From assembly GCF_050286925.1 (NCBI RefSeq), contig NZ_JBFWFX010000021.1, positions 1-24,396 of the forward strand: a stretch of DNA of 24,396 bases, read 5' to 3'. The translations under genes and the position numbers were made by a program. Each line of letters opens with the position of its first letter. The stretch's first letter is position 1. Positions 1 to 6,659 of this stretch are shown piece by piece. Origin of the DNA: Caloranaerobacter sp050286925. Its GTDB lineage: Bacteria; Bacillota; Clostridia; Tissierellales; Thermohalobacteraceae. Under the pieces are notes generated by a model that saw nothing but the letters and a program-made list of their open reading frames with translations, did not search any database and was not told the DNA's origin.

Positions 1-202
1 ATTCAATATCTATTTCTTGCAAAGTTGTCTTTTTATGATATTTTTTATTGGCTCGTATTATAAGTTGTAATAAGTTGTACATAGTTCTTCTGATATCTGC
101 TGCAAGTACATGTTTCTCATGCTTAGGAAACTGTTTTAAACATACATTACCATAAAGTATCATATCGTAAGTTTTTTGAAGTATCTTAAAATCCTGGTTC
201 AA
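1..202 (-). CDS. avd: DGR accessory protein Avd (partial, runs off left edge)
   Basis: This reading frame has no stop before the left edge and gives the first 67 residues of a protein. Its residues include QFPKHEKHVLAADIRRTMY and, later, LIIRANKKYHKKTTLQEIDI, which I recognise as the diversity-generating retroelement Avd family, a small four-helix-bundle protein. Avd forms a basic pentamer that binds the DGR reverse transcriptase and template RNA and is needed for mutagenic retrohoming. I place the start at a TTG codon (200-202) because a perfect GGAGG (211-215) lies 8 nt upstream and no ATG fits; the adjacent ATT frame stops at once. The gene lies directly downstream of the target gene and the DGR hairpin, the target-hairpin-avd order known from phage BPP-1. 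The C-terminal half is not in the window. The alternative, a generic four-helix-bundle S23-like protein, is less likely given the neighbouring variable region. Confidence 0.9.
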   Translation of the reverse strand, partial: MNQDFKILQKTYDMILYGNVCLKQFPKHEKHVLAADIRRTMYNLLQLIIRANKKYHKKTTLQEIDIE

Positions 203-238
203 TGTTGCTACCTCCAATATCTCATATATTTCAAAATC

Positions 239-262
239 ATAGCCCTGCTATCGCAGGGCTAT
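239..262 (-). other. DGR target-recognition hairpin/cruciform downstream of VR
   Basis: A perfect 10-bp inverted repeat (239-248 with 253-262) has a 4-nt loop that reads GATA on the coding strand. It begins 26 nt past the stop codon of the variable protein gene. In phage BPP-1 a hairpin or cruciform with a GRNA tetraloop just downstream of the variable region is required for efficient retrohoming, and GATA fits GRNA. There is no T-tract after the stem on the minus strand, so it is not a good intrinsic terminator. The spacer (263-288) carries four CTGA motifs about 7 to 8 nt apart. Confidence 0.85.
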
Positions 263-288
263 CAGATATTCAGTTTTCAGATTTCAGA

Positions 289-1377
289 TTACATTGGAAT
301 ATAAGCGGCACGGAAGCCGATGTCGTAACCCGAGACAGAACGAAGGTTGAGCAAGTACAAAGAGAAAACACCAGCACTGGAACCGCCGTTCCAGCTGCCA
401 CCACGGATCGGCAATCTTTCTCCATAGTTTCTAGCCCATACATTATCGCCTTCATATCCTGAAGCATCTGCTGGGAAAATAGCAAGCCACTTAAGCAAGT
501 CAGGAACCGTAAAACCAGTTTTAGCAGTTAATAACTCAAAATTTGTACTGCTATAACCATAATATCCATCGCTAGAAGGATCGTCTGTGTACATAGGATT
601 AGTTAGGGTATCACTTAGAACTAAATCCCCACCAACATCTGCGGCTGTTTGAGAGTTGTTGCCAGCAGTAGAGTTATCAATATATACGCCAGTATCTGTC
701 CAACCAGTTGTATCTCTATAGTCGTTTTGCTTTTCAAAGTCGTTATCATCAATTACCCATATTTTACCATCTATCAATCTTAAACCATGTACCCATTCCC
801 ATACATTGCCGTTGAGGTCAAAAATTCCTTCGTTAGTTCCGTCATGACTCCATGAAGCTGGCCCACTACCAGTTGCAACTCTACCATCGTACATAGTTCC
901 ACCACTGTCATACTTATAAGTCACTGCTCCTCGTTCGTGTGTAGCACTGTGGTCTTTCCCATAGTTATTATTACCACGTGGCATAAATCCATTTTTCTTA
1001 CACCAAAGTGCGATTGCTGCCCACTCCGCATTTGTCATCAAATGCCAACCAGACCCTTTATCTTTACAGTATTGCATAGCTTGGTCAAAAGTAACGTAAA
1101 CTTTTGGGTCTTGCATTGGAAGAGAATACGCTCTACCATCATGTACTATATTTTGATACTTGCTTATATATATTACATCTTTCACTTCTCCATTTACTTT
1201 GAACGCTGGGTGTGGCTCATGGGGAGCCCCATCGATAACCTCATCTAAATAAAACATTGGTATTGCTACCATAATTGACGGATAACCTTTATCATCATAT
1301 ATTACAGTATTTTTCCCACCTGTTTGGGCTTCTACAGCAGCTCTATAACTATCTTTAATGCTATACACAAAACTCAT
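289..1377 (-). CDS. DGR target: C-type lectin/FGE-fold tail-tip receptor-binding protein
   Basis: This 362-residue protein is the last structural tail gene. It has the formylglycine-generating-enzyme-like C-type-lectin fold: WHLMTNAEWAA at residues 111-121, the hallmark NGNVWEW at 189-195, and a C-terminal block RGGSWNGG to GFRAA at 326-358. The same fold carries the variable surface in DGR proteins such as BPP-1 Mtd and Treponema TvpA. The catalytic cysteines of true FGE are absent: the only cysteines are C104 and C126, so an enzymatic role is unlikely. The N-terminal 90 residues probably attach it to the baseplate or a fibre. The start is well supported by GGAGGG 8 nt upstream of ATG. It is followed by the DGR hairpin and avd. 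Role in host adsorption and tropism switching is inferred from position and family. Confidence 0.88.
   Translation of the reverse strand: MSFVYSIKDSYRAAVEAQTGGKNTVIYDDKGYPSIMVAIPMFYLDEVIDGAPHEPHPAFKVNGEVKDVIYISKYQNIVHDGRAYSLPMQDPKVYVTFDQAMQYCKDKGSGWHLMTNAEWAAIALWCKKNGFMPRGNNNYGKDHSATHERGAVTYKYDSGGTMYDGRVATGSGPASWSHDGTNEGIFDLNGNVWEWVHGLRLIDGKIWVIDDNDFEKQNDYRDTTGWTDTGVYIDNSTAGNNSQTAADVGGDLVLSDTLTNPMYTDDPSSDGYYGYSSTNFELLTAKTGFTVPDLLKWLAIFPADASGYEGDNVWARNYGERLPIRGGSWNGGSSAGVFSLYLLNLRSVSGYDIGFRAAYIPM
304..420 (-). other. Putative DGR variable region (VR) at the 3' end of the target gene
   Basis: The last roughly 40 codons of the lectin-like gene look unlike the rest. From P323 to A358 (304-411) I count 11 adenines in 108 coding-strand bases and about 57% G+C, in a clearly AT-rich gene. 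Likely variable positions carry codons obtainable from AAC or AAT by changing only adenines: S328 AGC, N330 AAC, G331 GGC, S334 AGT, Y341 TAC, L343 CTC, V348 GTC, G350 GGT, Y351 TAC and D352 GAC. This is the expected imprint of adenine-specific mutagenesis from a template repeat. The protein pattern RGGxWxxGSxAGVFxL, ending IGFRAA, is the usual DGR frame. The exact 5' limit cannot be set without the template repeat, which is not in the window. Confidence 0.82.
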
Positions 1378-1379
1378 TA

Positions 1380-1742
1380 TTAAATCCCTCCATTTTCATT
1401 GTTTTCTTGAATATTCCACAATATTAACTTAACTTCATTCATGTCAAGTGGAGCTTTCGTTTCTTGTAAGATTGCATCTCCTTGCTCATTAACTTCTCCA
1501 GTATCAACCAATATATATTTTGCTGGTGGTATAACTATATTAGCCACATACCACTTATCTACACCTACTTTGAGACTTCTCTGTTTGTCTAGTGAGATAT
1601 CAATTACTTTTTCAACATCTTCCTGTTCGTTTTCAAGATTTATAATTATTTCTTCTTCATCTTTTTGAAAAGTTATAGTTTTATTGACCTCGTCAACAAT
1701 GTAACTTATTTTCGCACCTTTATTCATTTCTATAACTTGCAT
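1380..1742 (-). CDS. Hypothetical tail-region protein upstream of the DGR target
   Basis: This encodes a 120-residue acidic protein that I do not recognise. The middle (about residues 25-50) is rich in Glu, Lys and Ile. A later segment, VDKWYVANIVIPPAKY at about 61-76, looks like a beta-strand region. The C-terminus ends in an Asn/Glu-rich tail. It has no signal peptide or membrane segment. Its stop codon is 2 nt before the ATG of the variable lectin protein, and the ribosome binding site of that gene lies inside its last codons, so the two are tightly coupled. It sits among tail-fibre genes and may be a fibre component or a chaperone for the lectin protein, but this is position-based only. 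Confidence 0.7.
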   Translation of the reverse strand: MQVIEMNKGAKISYIVDEVNKTITFQKDEEEIIINLENEQEDVEKVIDISLDKQRSLKVGVDKWYVANIVIPPAKYILVDTGEVNEQGDAILQETKAPLDMNEVKLILWNIQENNENGGI

Positions 1743-1755
1743 TTAAACACCACCT

Positions 1756-2040
1756 TTATACATCTGGATTAATAAGAGCCCATCTAATTTTTGCATATGA
1801 AGCAGAGCCAGTGTATTTGATTTTGAATCCATTTGAAGCTTTGTCGTAAACTTGTATATCGCCAATCAAGCCAGGGTCGCCTTCTACAACTTCAGTTACA
1901 ATTGAATAATTGGGAGTGTCGATTTGTGTGTATCCTTCTAATGCTACATATACAAATGGATCAGATGTTCTAAAATACTTATTTGTATCTGAGTTTGTGA
2001 TTTCAACAACCCCTTCCTCTGAATACGCTGGTTCTTCCAT
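1756..2040 (-). CDS. Small beta-rich tail appendage protein (hypothetical)
   Basis: This is a 94-residue acidic protein with a strand-rich pattern. Readable pieces are VVEITNSDTNKYF near the N-terminus and GFKIKYTGSASYAKIRWAL near the C-terminus, typical of a small beta-sandwich fibre domain. The ATG is preceded by GGAG with 8 nt spacing. The first 97 bp overlap the preceding gene in another frame, an unusually long overlap. An in-frame TAA lies directly before the ATG, so it is not simply a continuation of the upstream frame. It could be a free-standing fibre domain or the severed C-terminal part of a once longer fibre protein. Function is inferred from its place between baseplate and receptor-binding genes. 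Confidence 0.65.
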   Translation of the reverse strand: MEEPAYSEEGVVEITNSDTNKYFRTSDPFVYVALEGYTQIDTPNYSIVTEVVEGDPGLIGDIQVYDKASNGFKIKYTGSASYAKIRWALINPDV

Positions 2041-2243
2041 TTATCAAGCTCCGTTTGATTACTTCTTGCCAACCTTGCAATTTCTGCTGTAAAAGCATTG
2101 TAAATATTAAGTAGGTCGATTCCTGCTTCCATTCTGTTCATATTTTCTTCATCATGTAAAGTTCCTTCTTGTAGGACTTCTCCATTCTGGTCTAATACTT
2201 CATCTTGCCATACTATAGGATAATATTCTTTATTGTATTGCAA
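1944..2243 (-). CDS. Small tail protein (fibre-associated), possible frameshifted C-terminus
   Basis: This 99-residue product begins with a TTG start supported by AGGTGA 7 nt upstream, within the end of the preceding gene. The N-terminal part, YYPIVWQDEVLDQNGEVLQEG then NMNRMEAGI, matches a type of short protein often found next to fibre genes in Firmicutes phages. A helical stretch follows (about residues 42-68). The last 33 residues or so overlap the next gene out of frame and have an atypical composition (Gln/Ile-rich), so the native protein may have ended or continued in the other frame. No canonical slippery heptamer is visible at the junction. Function unknown. Confidence 0.6.
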   Translation of the reverse strand: MQYNKEYYPIVWQDEVLDQNGEVLQEGTLHDEENMNRMEAGIDLLNIYNAFTAEIARLARSNQTELDKWKNQRIQRKGLLKSQTQIQISILEHLIHLYM

Positions 2244-2244
2244 A

Positions 2245-2541
2245 TTAGCTCACCTCGCTTATTGTATAATCAAAGGCTACTAATAAGCCTTTTTTAGCAG
2301 GTTTTTCTTTAATGTCCGTTTGTTCATCTACAACCAGACCTTTGTTGTCAATCAATTCGACTTTTGTAATAGTTTCAGCTTGATCTGAAGCGGGGAGGTA
2401 TAAAAATACTCTAATTCTATCGCCAGTATTTTCGATTTTTCTAATATCTACAGTTTTTTGTTGACCATTCACTGTAAATCTTCCTGATTCTAAAAAACCT
2501 TCTATTGCTTCAGCTATTCTGCTTATTCCATAAGAATTCAT
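2245..2541 (-). CDS. Hypothetical tail-region protein
   Basis: This encodes a 98-residue protein with an N-terminal helix (residues 1-18, SYGISRIAEAIEGFLES) and alternating hydrophobic beta-strand segments such as RIRVFLYLPA and KVELIDNKGLVV. I do not recognise a named family. Its ATG overlaps the stop of the gpI-like gene by 1 nt, so translation is coupled. Similar short genes between the gpI-like and fibre genes occur in Firmicutes contractile phages, so a baseplate-to-fibre connecting role is possible. Function is not shown by the sequence. Confidence 0.65.
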   Translation of the reverse strand: MNSYGISRIAEAIEGFLESGRFTVNGQQKTVDIRKIENTGDRIRVFLYLPASDQAETITKVELIDNKGLVVDEQTDIKEKPAKKGLLVAFDYTISEVS

Positions 2542-3350
2542 TAAACAACCCTCCTTACAAACTTAAGCTCCTTGCTGCAAATGAGTGGTTGAGAGTATAC
2601 ACTTATATATTGAGTTCCAAAACTAATGCTAGAGCTTTTTTTCAATCCTGAATTAATAAATTTGTTTTCTTTGCTAATACTTTTCAAATTACTTAAAGCT
2701 TTAATAGCATAATTTTGAATATTAATAGTAGATGTTTTTTTATAGCCAATATTTTTTAAATGCTTTATTCCCCCACAAGCAATAGTTCCTGTTTCATTTA
2801 CTGTTGTCGATAGCCCTTCAATGTACCTAGTTCTTATTTTAAAATCGCTATAGTGAGTAAGTACATAAACTGGCAAAGAGCTAGCTTGCTTTATTCTTTT
2901 TACTTCTCTTACAAGGATTTCATAATTACCGAGCTCATCCATGAGCTTTTTATCAATAAAGATATAGAACTCAGCCCATCTTTCAGGGTCTTCTAAATAC
3001 AAAGGTTTAACTTCAGCATTCTCATACCCAAGACTTTTTAACAAATTAACAATTCCCCTATAAGTTCCAGCAGCCTTTGCATTTTCATATTTTGCAAGGA
3101 GCCTTTTTCGATATTGCTCGTCACTCTCTCCAGCAAACCTTTTAAGTTGCCTATCGTCTCCATGCTTGTCTAAAGCTTTGCCTGTCGCAGTTCCAATTAA
3201 AGCTTGTCTTCTTACAAGAAATATTTTTTCCTTTGCTTCATCGAGAATCTTTCCAAAGACTGTGAAAAGCTTATAAACTTCACTTTCGTCTTTAGTTGTT
3301 ATTTTTAGAGGTCTATGAGCTAAATACCATAAATAATCTGCAAACTTCAT
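2541..3350 (-). CDS. Baseplate wedge/tail protein, P2 gpI-like (Mu gp48 position)
   Basis: This 269-residue protein follows baseplate J, as gpI does in P2-like phages and gp48 does in Mu. The N-terminal half has the expected pattern of a putative phage tail protein: a lead helix, then ALIGTATGKALDKHGDD and the acidic-basic SDEQYRKRLLA motif at about residues 65-85, then a TYRGIVNLLKSLGY helix. This region normally packs against the baseplate J wedge. The C-terminal 90 residues are Ser/Lys/Asn-rich and look like a separate extension. No signal peptide is present. The family assignment is good; the exact role of the C-terminal tail is not known. Confidence 0.8.
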   Translation of the reverse strand: MKFADYLWYLAHRPLKITTKDESEVYKLFTVFGKILDEAKEKIFLVRRQALIGTATGKALDKHGDDRQLKRFAGESDEQYRKRLLAKYENAKAAGTYRGIVNLLKSLGYENAEVKPLYLEDPERWAEFYIFIDKKLMDELGNYEILVREVKRIKQASSLPVYVLTHYSDFKIRTRYIEGLSTTVNETGTIACGGIKHLKNIGYKKTSTINIQNYAIKALSNLKSISKENKFINSGLKKSSSISFGTQYISVYSQPLICSKELKFVRRVV

Positions 3351-3352
3351 AA

Positions 3353-4489
3353 CTAATTACTCTCCTTTATCACAGTCACTGTGATAGTTCCTGGAACTAA
3401 TAATTTTTTAATATCTAAAACTATGTCACTTACAGGTTGGTTTACAATCACATTTACAACATTGTTAATTCCCATAAGAACTTGGTTGATTTTAGCTCTA
3501 TATAGTTTATTGCCATGATTGGTTTCGCTTACCTCAAATAATTTATTGATCTGATTTATAGCTTCTGTTTCTATTGTTTGCTCATCTCCATATATTTCAT
3601 CAATGTATATGGTTACATCTACATCTTGATATACTGGCTCTGGGCCAAACACCATAACGTTATCATAAGGTCCTTTGACTTCTTCAACTTTGTCTCTTAC
3701 AGCTTGAAGAAGTGCCTCAGTTGGTAGTCCTGCAACCCCTGTCACAACTATATCGATAGTTCCTTGTCCTCTTGGGTGCTCATCATCAATATAAACAGTA
3801 AGCACTCCATCAACATCATTAACAATAGAAGCATATGCAGAAGCAGTAAGATTAGTTGATAGCTCGTCCCATGCTGCAAGACATCTTTTTCTGAAAGAAT
3901 CATCAGTTTCCGTGTCAGTCCCTTCTTTCGTGAGCCAATCAGATTCATTTGTTATATTATCAATACCTGACAAATGTTGAAGTGAGTATTTTATCATATT
4001 CGCAGAAACATTATACTTTGTGCCTGGGAATTCAGCTACAACAGGCACATATACTTTAAGCTGATCATATTCCATAACTACGTTTTCTGTAGCAATATAC
4101 CTTAACTCATTCCCATCTTTGTCAGGATCAGTTTTGAATATAGTTCCTTTAGGTATTAATTTAGGCTTGCCATCACTTTCGTTTCTACTTACAGCAACTA
4201 AGCCTTCTGTTTTCGTTGCTTGTTTTCTTGTTTTCCCAAATTCCAAAGCCTTCATATCGAGCCAAAATCCTTCAGCATCTGTTACATATATTCCTTTCAC
4301 TACAGTTGCAAGAAGTTTATACAATTCATTTACGGCTTTTAAAAATATCATTTCTAATGTTTTAAAAATCTTTCCAGTTCTAAAGTTCTTTATGATAAAG
4401 CCACTTTCAATAAGTTCAGTTTCTGTTTGCGAACTCATCTCTTCTAATTCAGGAATAGGAACTATTTGTTTAAGTTCTTCATCAGTCAT
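3353..4489 (-). CDS. Baseplate J-like protein (Mu gp47 counterpart)
   Basis: This 378-residue protein has the baseplate J features: N-terminal helices, a strand-rich middle with GLVAVSRNESDG and PKGTIFKTD (about residues 94-120), the motif ETDDSFRKRCLAAW near residues 194-210, and a C-terminal region with DVDVTIYID and GTITVTVI strands. Baseplate J proteins form the wedges that trigger sheath contraction. Its ATG overlaps the TAA of the gp25-like gene (TAATG), so the pair is translationally coupled, the usual W-J order. Length is normal for the family. Confidence 0.9.
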   Translation of the reverse strand: MTDEELKQIVPIPELEEMSSQTETELIESGFIIKNFRTGKIFKTLEMIFLKAVNELYKLLATVVKGIYVTDAEGFWLDMKALEFGKTRKQATKTEGLVAVSRNESDGKPKLIPKGTIFKTDPDKDGNELRYIATENVVMEYDQLKVYVPVVAEFPGTKYNVSANMIKYSLQHLSGIDNITNESDWLTKEGTDTETDDSFRKRCLAAWDELSTNLTASAYASIVNDVDGVLTVYIDDEHPRGQGTIDIVVTGVAGLPTEALLQAVRDKVEEVKGPYDNVMVFGPEPVYQDVDVTIYIDEIYGDEQTIETEAINQINKLFEVSETNHGNKLYRAKINQVLMGINNVVNVIVNQPVSDIVLDIKKLLVPGTITVTVIKESN

Positions 4490-4908
4490 TAAATACTCAC
4501 CACCTCAACATTGACCCTATCGCTAATGCTTATATTTAGTTGAATTAGTTTGTCTGCGACTCTAAAAGATACCAAAATTCCTATAGAATTTAAATTCCAT
4601 TCTTTTATATCTACGTTCACAGAATTAGGGTCAATAAATTCTTTCTCCGAAAGTTTTATTCTAATTCTTTGTGTTAATTCCAGTCTATTTATTTCAGTAT
4701 CTTGAGCTTGAATAAAATCAAGAAGGCCAAAACCGTATTCTGTATCGTAGAAAATCTCTCCAGGTTGAGTCATCATTTCATTCTTTATCTCCTGTACTAA
4801 ACAACTGTATCCATAGACGGTTTCAACATCTCCATCAGGAGCAGAGACAAAATTTCCATTTTCATCGATCATAATGTCATATCCAATTAATTCTTCTATT
4901 TCGCTCAT
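4489..4908 (-). CDS. gp25/gpW-like baseplate protein (Mu gp46 counterpart)
   Basis: This encodes about 139 residues with the gp25-like fold: a DGDVETVYGYSCLVQEIKNE segment, the conserved pattern PGEIFYDTEYGFGL, and a later LTQRIRIKLSEKEFID helix. The family name mentions lysozyme, but in contractile phages it is a structural wedge protein that docks the sheath to the baseplate. I chose the ATG at 4906-4908, one base past the spike gene stop, because AAAGG lies 9 nt upstream. A longer frame to 4932 would overlap the spike gene. It is coupled to baseplate J. Confidence 0.85.
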   Translation of the reverse strand: MSEIEELIGYDIMIDENGNFVSAPDGDVETVYGYSCLVQEIKNEMMTQPGEIFYDTEYGFGLLDFIQAQDTEINRLELTQRIRIKLSEKEFIDPNSVNVDIKEWNLNSIGILVSFRVADKLIQLNISISDRVNVEVVSI

Positions 4909-4909
4909 A

Positions 4910-5311
4910 CTAATCAACCTTTCCATCGACATAAGGCATGCTTAAATCGTTGTAATAAAAACCTAACCTAACCTTGTCTCCAACGTTATAATTTATTTTA
5001 GCTTCTACTATTAGATATTCAGGAAAAGAAACTTGCCTTGTACCATAGTATGTGTCAACCGTTATTTCATTTTTATTTGATATAACAATTTCATCGACTA
5101 TATATTTATTTTGCGTTTTAACTCTTGGTATTTCAGGGAATCTACTATCTATATTGCCGTATTTATCAAGTATCCTTACATCGACAAGTTCACTGTCATT
5201 GTAAACTTTTGTTACTTCAGCAATTACAGGGTAGTGTATAGACTCTAAATCTGGATGTTCTTCTCTTAGAACTTTTCTAACAACTTTAGTTATCATATCG
5301 TAAAGATTCAT
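4910..5311 (-). CDS. Baseplate assembly/spike protein, gpV-like OB-fold (Mu gp45 position)
   Basis: This 133-residue protein lies between the hub and the gp25-like gene, where the central spike protein is expected. The N-terminal helix (MNLYDMITKVVRKVLREE) leads into an OB-fold-like series of strands (VIAEVTKVYNDSELVDVRIL, then NYNVGDKVRLGFYYND). It is short for a spike: I see no long C-terminal beta-helix and no HxH iron-binding tip motif. The tip may therefore be missing or supplied by another gene product. The assignment rests on gene order and fold pattern. Confidence 0.7.
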   Translation of the reverse strand: MNLYDMITKVVRKVLREEHPDLESIHYPVIAEVTKVYNDSELVDVRILDKYGNIDSRFPEIPRVKTQNKYIVDEIVISNKNEITVDTYYGTRQVSFPEYLIVEAKINYNVGDKVRLGFYYNDLSMPYVDGKVD

Positions 5312-5321
5312 TGTACCACCC

Positions 5322-6092
5322 CTAACTGTCTTTAAAATATATCTTAGTTCTCGGAAATCCTTCCTCGTTTATAGAAAAGTGAACTTTGTAAACTTCAAAT
5401 GTTCCTTCGATTCTTGGGTGCACAACTTTTATGTTGTGAGAGTGTTTAATGTATGGGAAAGATATGGTTTCAATTACCCAAAATCCATTTTCAAATGTCA
5501 AGTTAATGATATTCTCGCCATATTGAAACTCATACACCTTATCTTGCTTAGGCTTAGTTCCCCAATAAAATTTCTTATCTCTATCAAAATAAAAATATTC
5601 TTTTATGTTCCAATATCTATGAACTTCCTCAATAAGCTGAATAATATTTTTTTCATAGACAGGTATTGCAGGTTTTTTTGCGAATATTTGTGACTTTAAT
5701 TCATAATTTTGAATTCCAGCTTCATCAAGGCCATACTTGATTATCTCCTGTGGAGATATATTTAAAAAAGTTTGTGTAATTTTTGTTTCTTCTAGTTTTA
5801 TCATCTCATCTTTAGCTATTATCTCATCATTCGAGACATTGCCAGTATTAACTGTTCTTTTTATATATCCATCAAATACTATGTCATTTTCTTCTGAATA
5901 GCCTAAATATATCTTTACTGGGTCCATTTTGTTAAAGACCATTTTTTCTACAATTTTATCTGTAAATCTAATTTTAGCCCAATCAAAATAACTTTCCTTA
6001 GAAGAATATACATCTAATGCTATTCCAGCACGAATAAAATAAGTTCCTATCTGCACACATATAGTAGGGTAGAAAAAATCAATATTCAACAT
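5322..6092 (-). CDS. Baseplate hub protein, gpD/gp44-like
   Basis: This encodes about 256 residues beginning MLNIDFFYP. The chosen ATG (6090-6092) has AGGGGTGG 5 nt upstream; a longer frame to 6131 lacks this support. The protein is strand-rich, with PVKIYLGY and DIVFDGYIKR in the N-terminal third, then a segment beginning FLNISPQEIIKYGL and ending near a YWNIKEYFYFDR strand, as in hub proteins of the late-control-D/gp27 type. Hubs form the platform between the tape measure end and the spike. Position between the preceding baseplate gene and the gpV-like gene supports this. It overlaps the upstream gene by 14 bp. Confidence 0.75.
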   Translation of the reverse strand: MLNIDFFYPTICVQIGTYFIRAGIALDVYSSKESYFDWAKIRFTDKIVEKMVFNKMDPVKIYLGYSEENDIVFDGYIKRTVNTGNVSNDEIIAKDEMIKLEETKITQTFLNISPQEIIKYGLDEAGIQNYELKSQIFAKKPAIPVYEKNIIQLIEEVHRYWNIKEYFYFDRDKKFYWGTKPKQDKVYEFQYGENIINLTFENGFWVIETISFPYIKHSHNIKVVHPRIEGTFEVYKVHFSINEEGFPRTKIYFKDS

Positions 6093-6657
6093 AATGTCCA
6101 CCCCTGATATAATTGTCAGCATCATCATCAACAGCAGCAGTTATTTTATTTTTATCTATCCTATTCGTTCTATTGCTTAAATAAGTTTCATATTCTTTAG
6201 TAAGCTCGGGCTTCATATTAGAGCTAACATTTGATGTGGATTTTGCTGCTTTGATAGTAATAGGTATATACTCCCAAAACTCACATTCAACTATTAAAAG
6301 ATTACTCTTATTATTTTCTTTAGTAGTCAGTTTTTTAAATATTACTTTGCTAATCCCTCGTGCATTAAGGTGCTTATTGAATATTTCGTAAACAATAGGT
6401 TTTTCTTGTCCTGGTCTTTTAAATACATTTTGTATTTTTACAAGCTGCTCATACTCATCTTCATCATCATTTGCTTTTAAAATAAGAGTAATCTTTATTT
6501 TTGCATCTTCATATCCTGTAGCCTGTTTAGGTTTTACGGATTTGCCTTTGATGTCTATTTCGTCAACTTTAGCATTAGACTCAACTTCTAATTTTTGAAA
6601 AATACCGGGGAGCAAAATGCCCCCGACCTTAATTGCTCCAGCATCAACTATAATCAT
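6079..6657 (-). CDS. Tail/baseplate protein downstream of the tape measure
   Basis: This 192-residue protein sits just after the tape measure gene, where Mu encodes its DNA-circularisation-named baseplate protein (gp43) and PBSX-like phages encode a LysM baseplate protein. The N-terminal part has strands typical of tube or baseplate-ring domains (VGGILLPGIFQKLEVES, then AKIKITLILKAND) and a central ECEFWEYIPI strand. The last 40 residues are polar and Asn/Asp-rich. I see no clear LysM motif. It probably caps the tube or links it to the hub, but no family match is certain. Confidence 0.65.
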   Translation of the reverse strand: MIIVDAGAIKVGGILLPGIFQKLEVESNAKVDEIDIKGKSVKPKQATGYEDAKIKITLILKANDDEDEYEQLVKIQNVFKRPGQEKPIVYEIFNKHLNARGISKVIFKKLTTKENNKSNLLIVECEFWEYIPITIKAAKSTSNVSSNMKPELTKEYETYLSNRTNRIDKNKITAAVDDDADNYIRGGHYVEY

Positions 6658-6659
6658 TT

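Noticed and set aside
239..262. Hairpin after the lectin gene as an intrinsic terminator
   Set aside because: No T-tract follows on the minus strand, and the tetraloop and place after the VR fit the DGR hairpin better.
270..485. Minus-strand alternative frame across the variable region
   Set aside because: It is an out-of-frame reading of the lectin gene end; the GC-rich variable region lacks stops in several frames by composition. No ribosome site.
1222..1235. Short palindrome ATGGGG-AG-CCCCAT inside the lectin gene
   Set aside because: The 2-nt loop is too small to fold well and the stretch is explained by the codons for GAPHEPH.
289..1377. Lectin-like protein as an active formylglycine-generating enzyme
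   Set aside because: The catalytic cysteine pair is absent and the gene is in a tail operon with a DGR; the fold is shared but the enzyme function is not.
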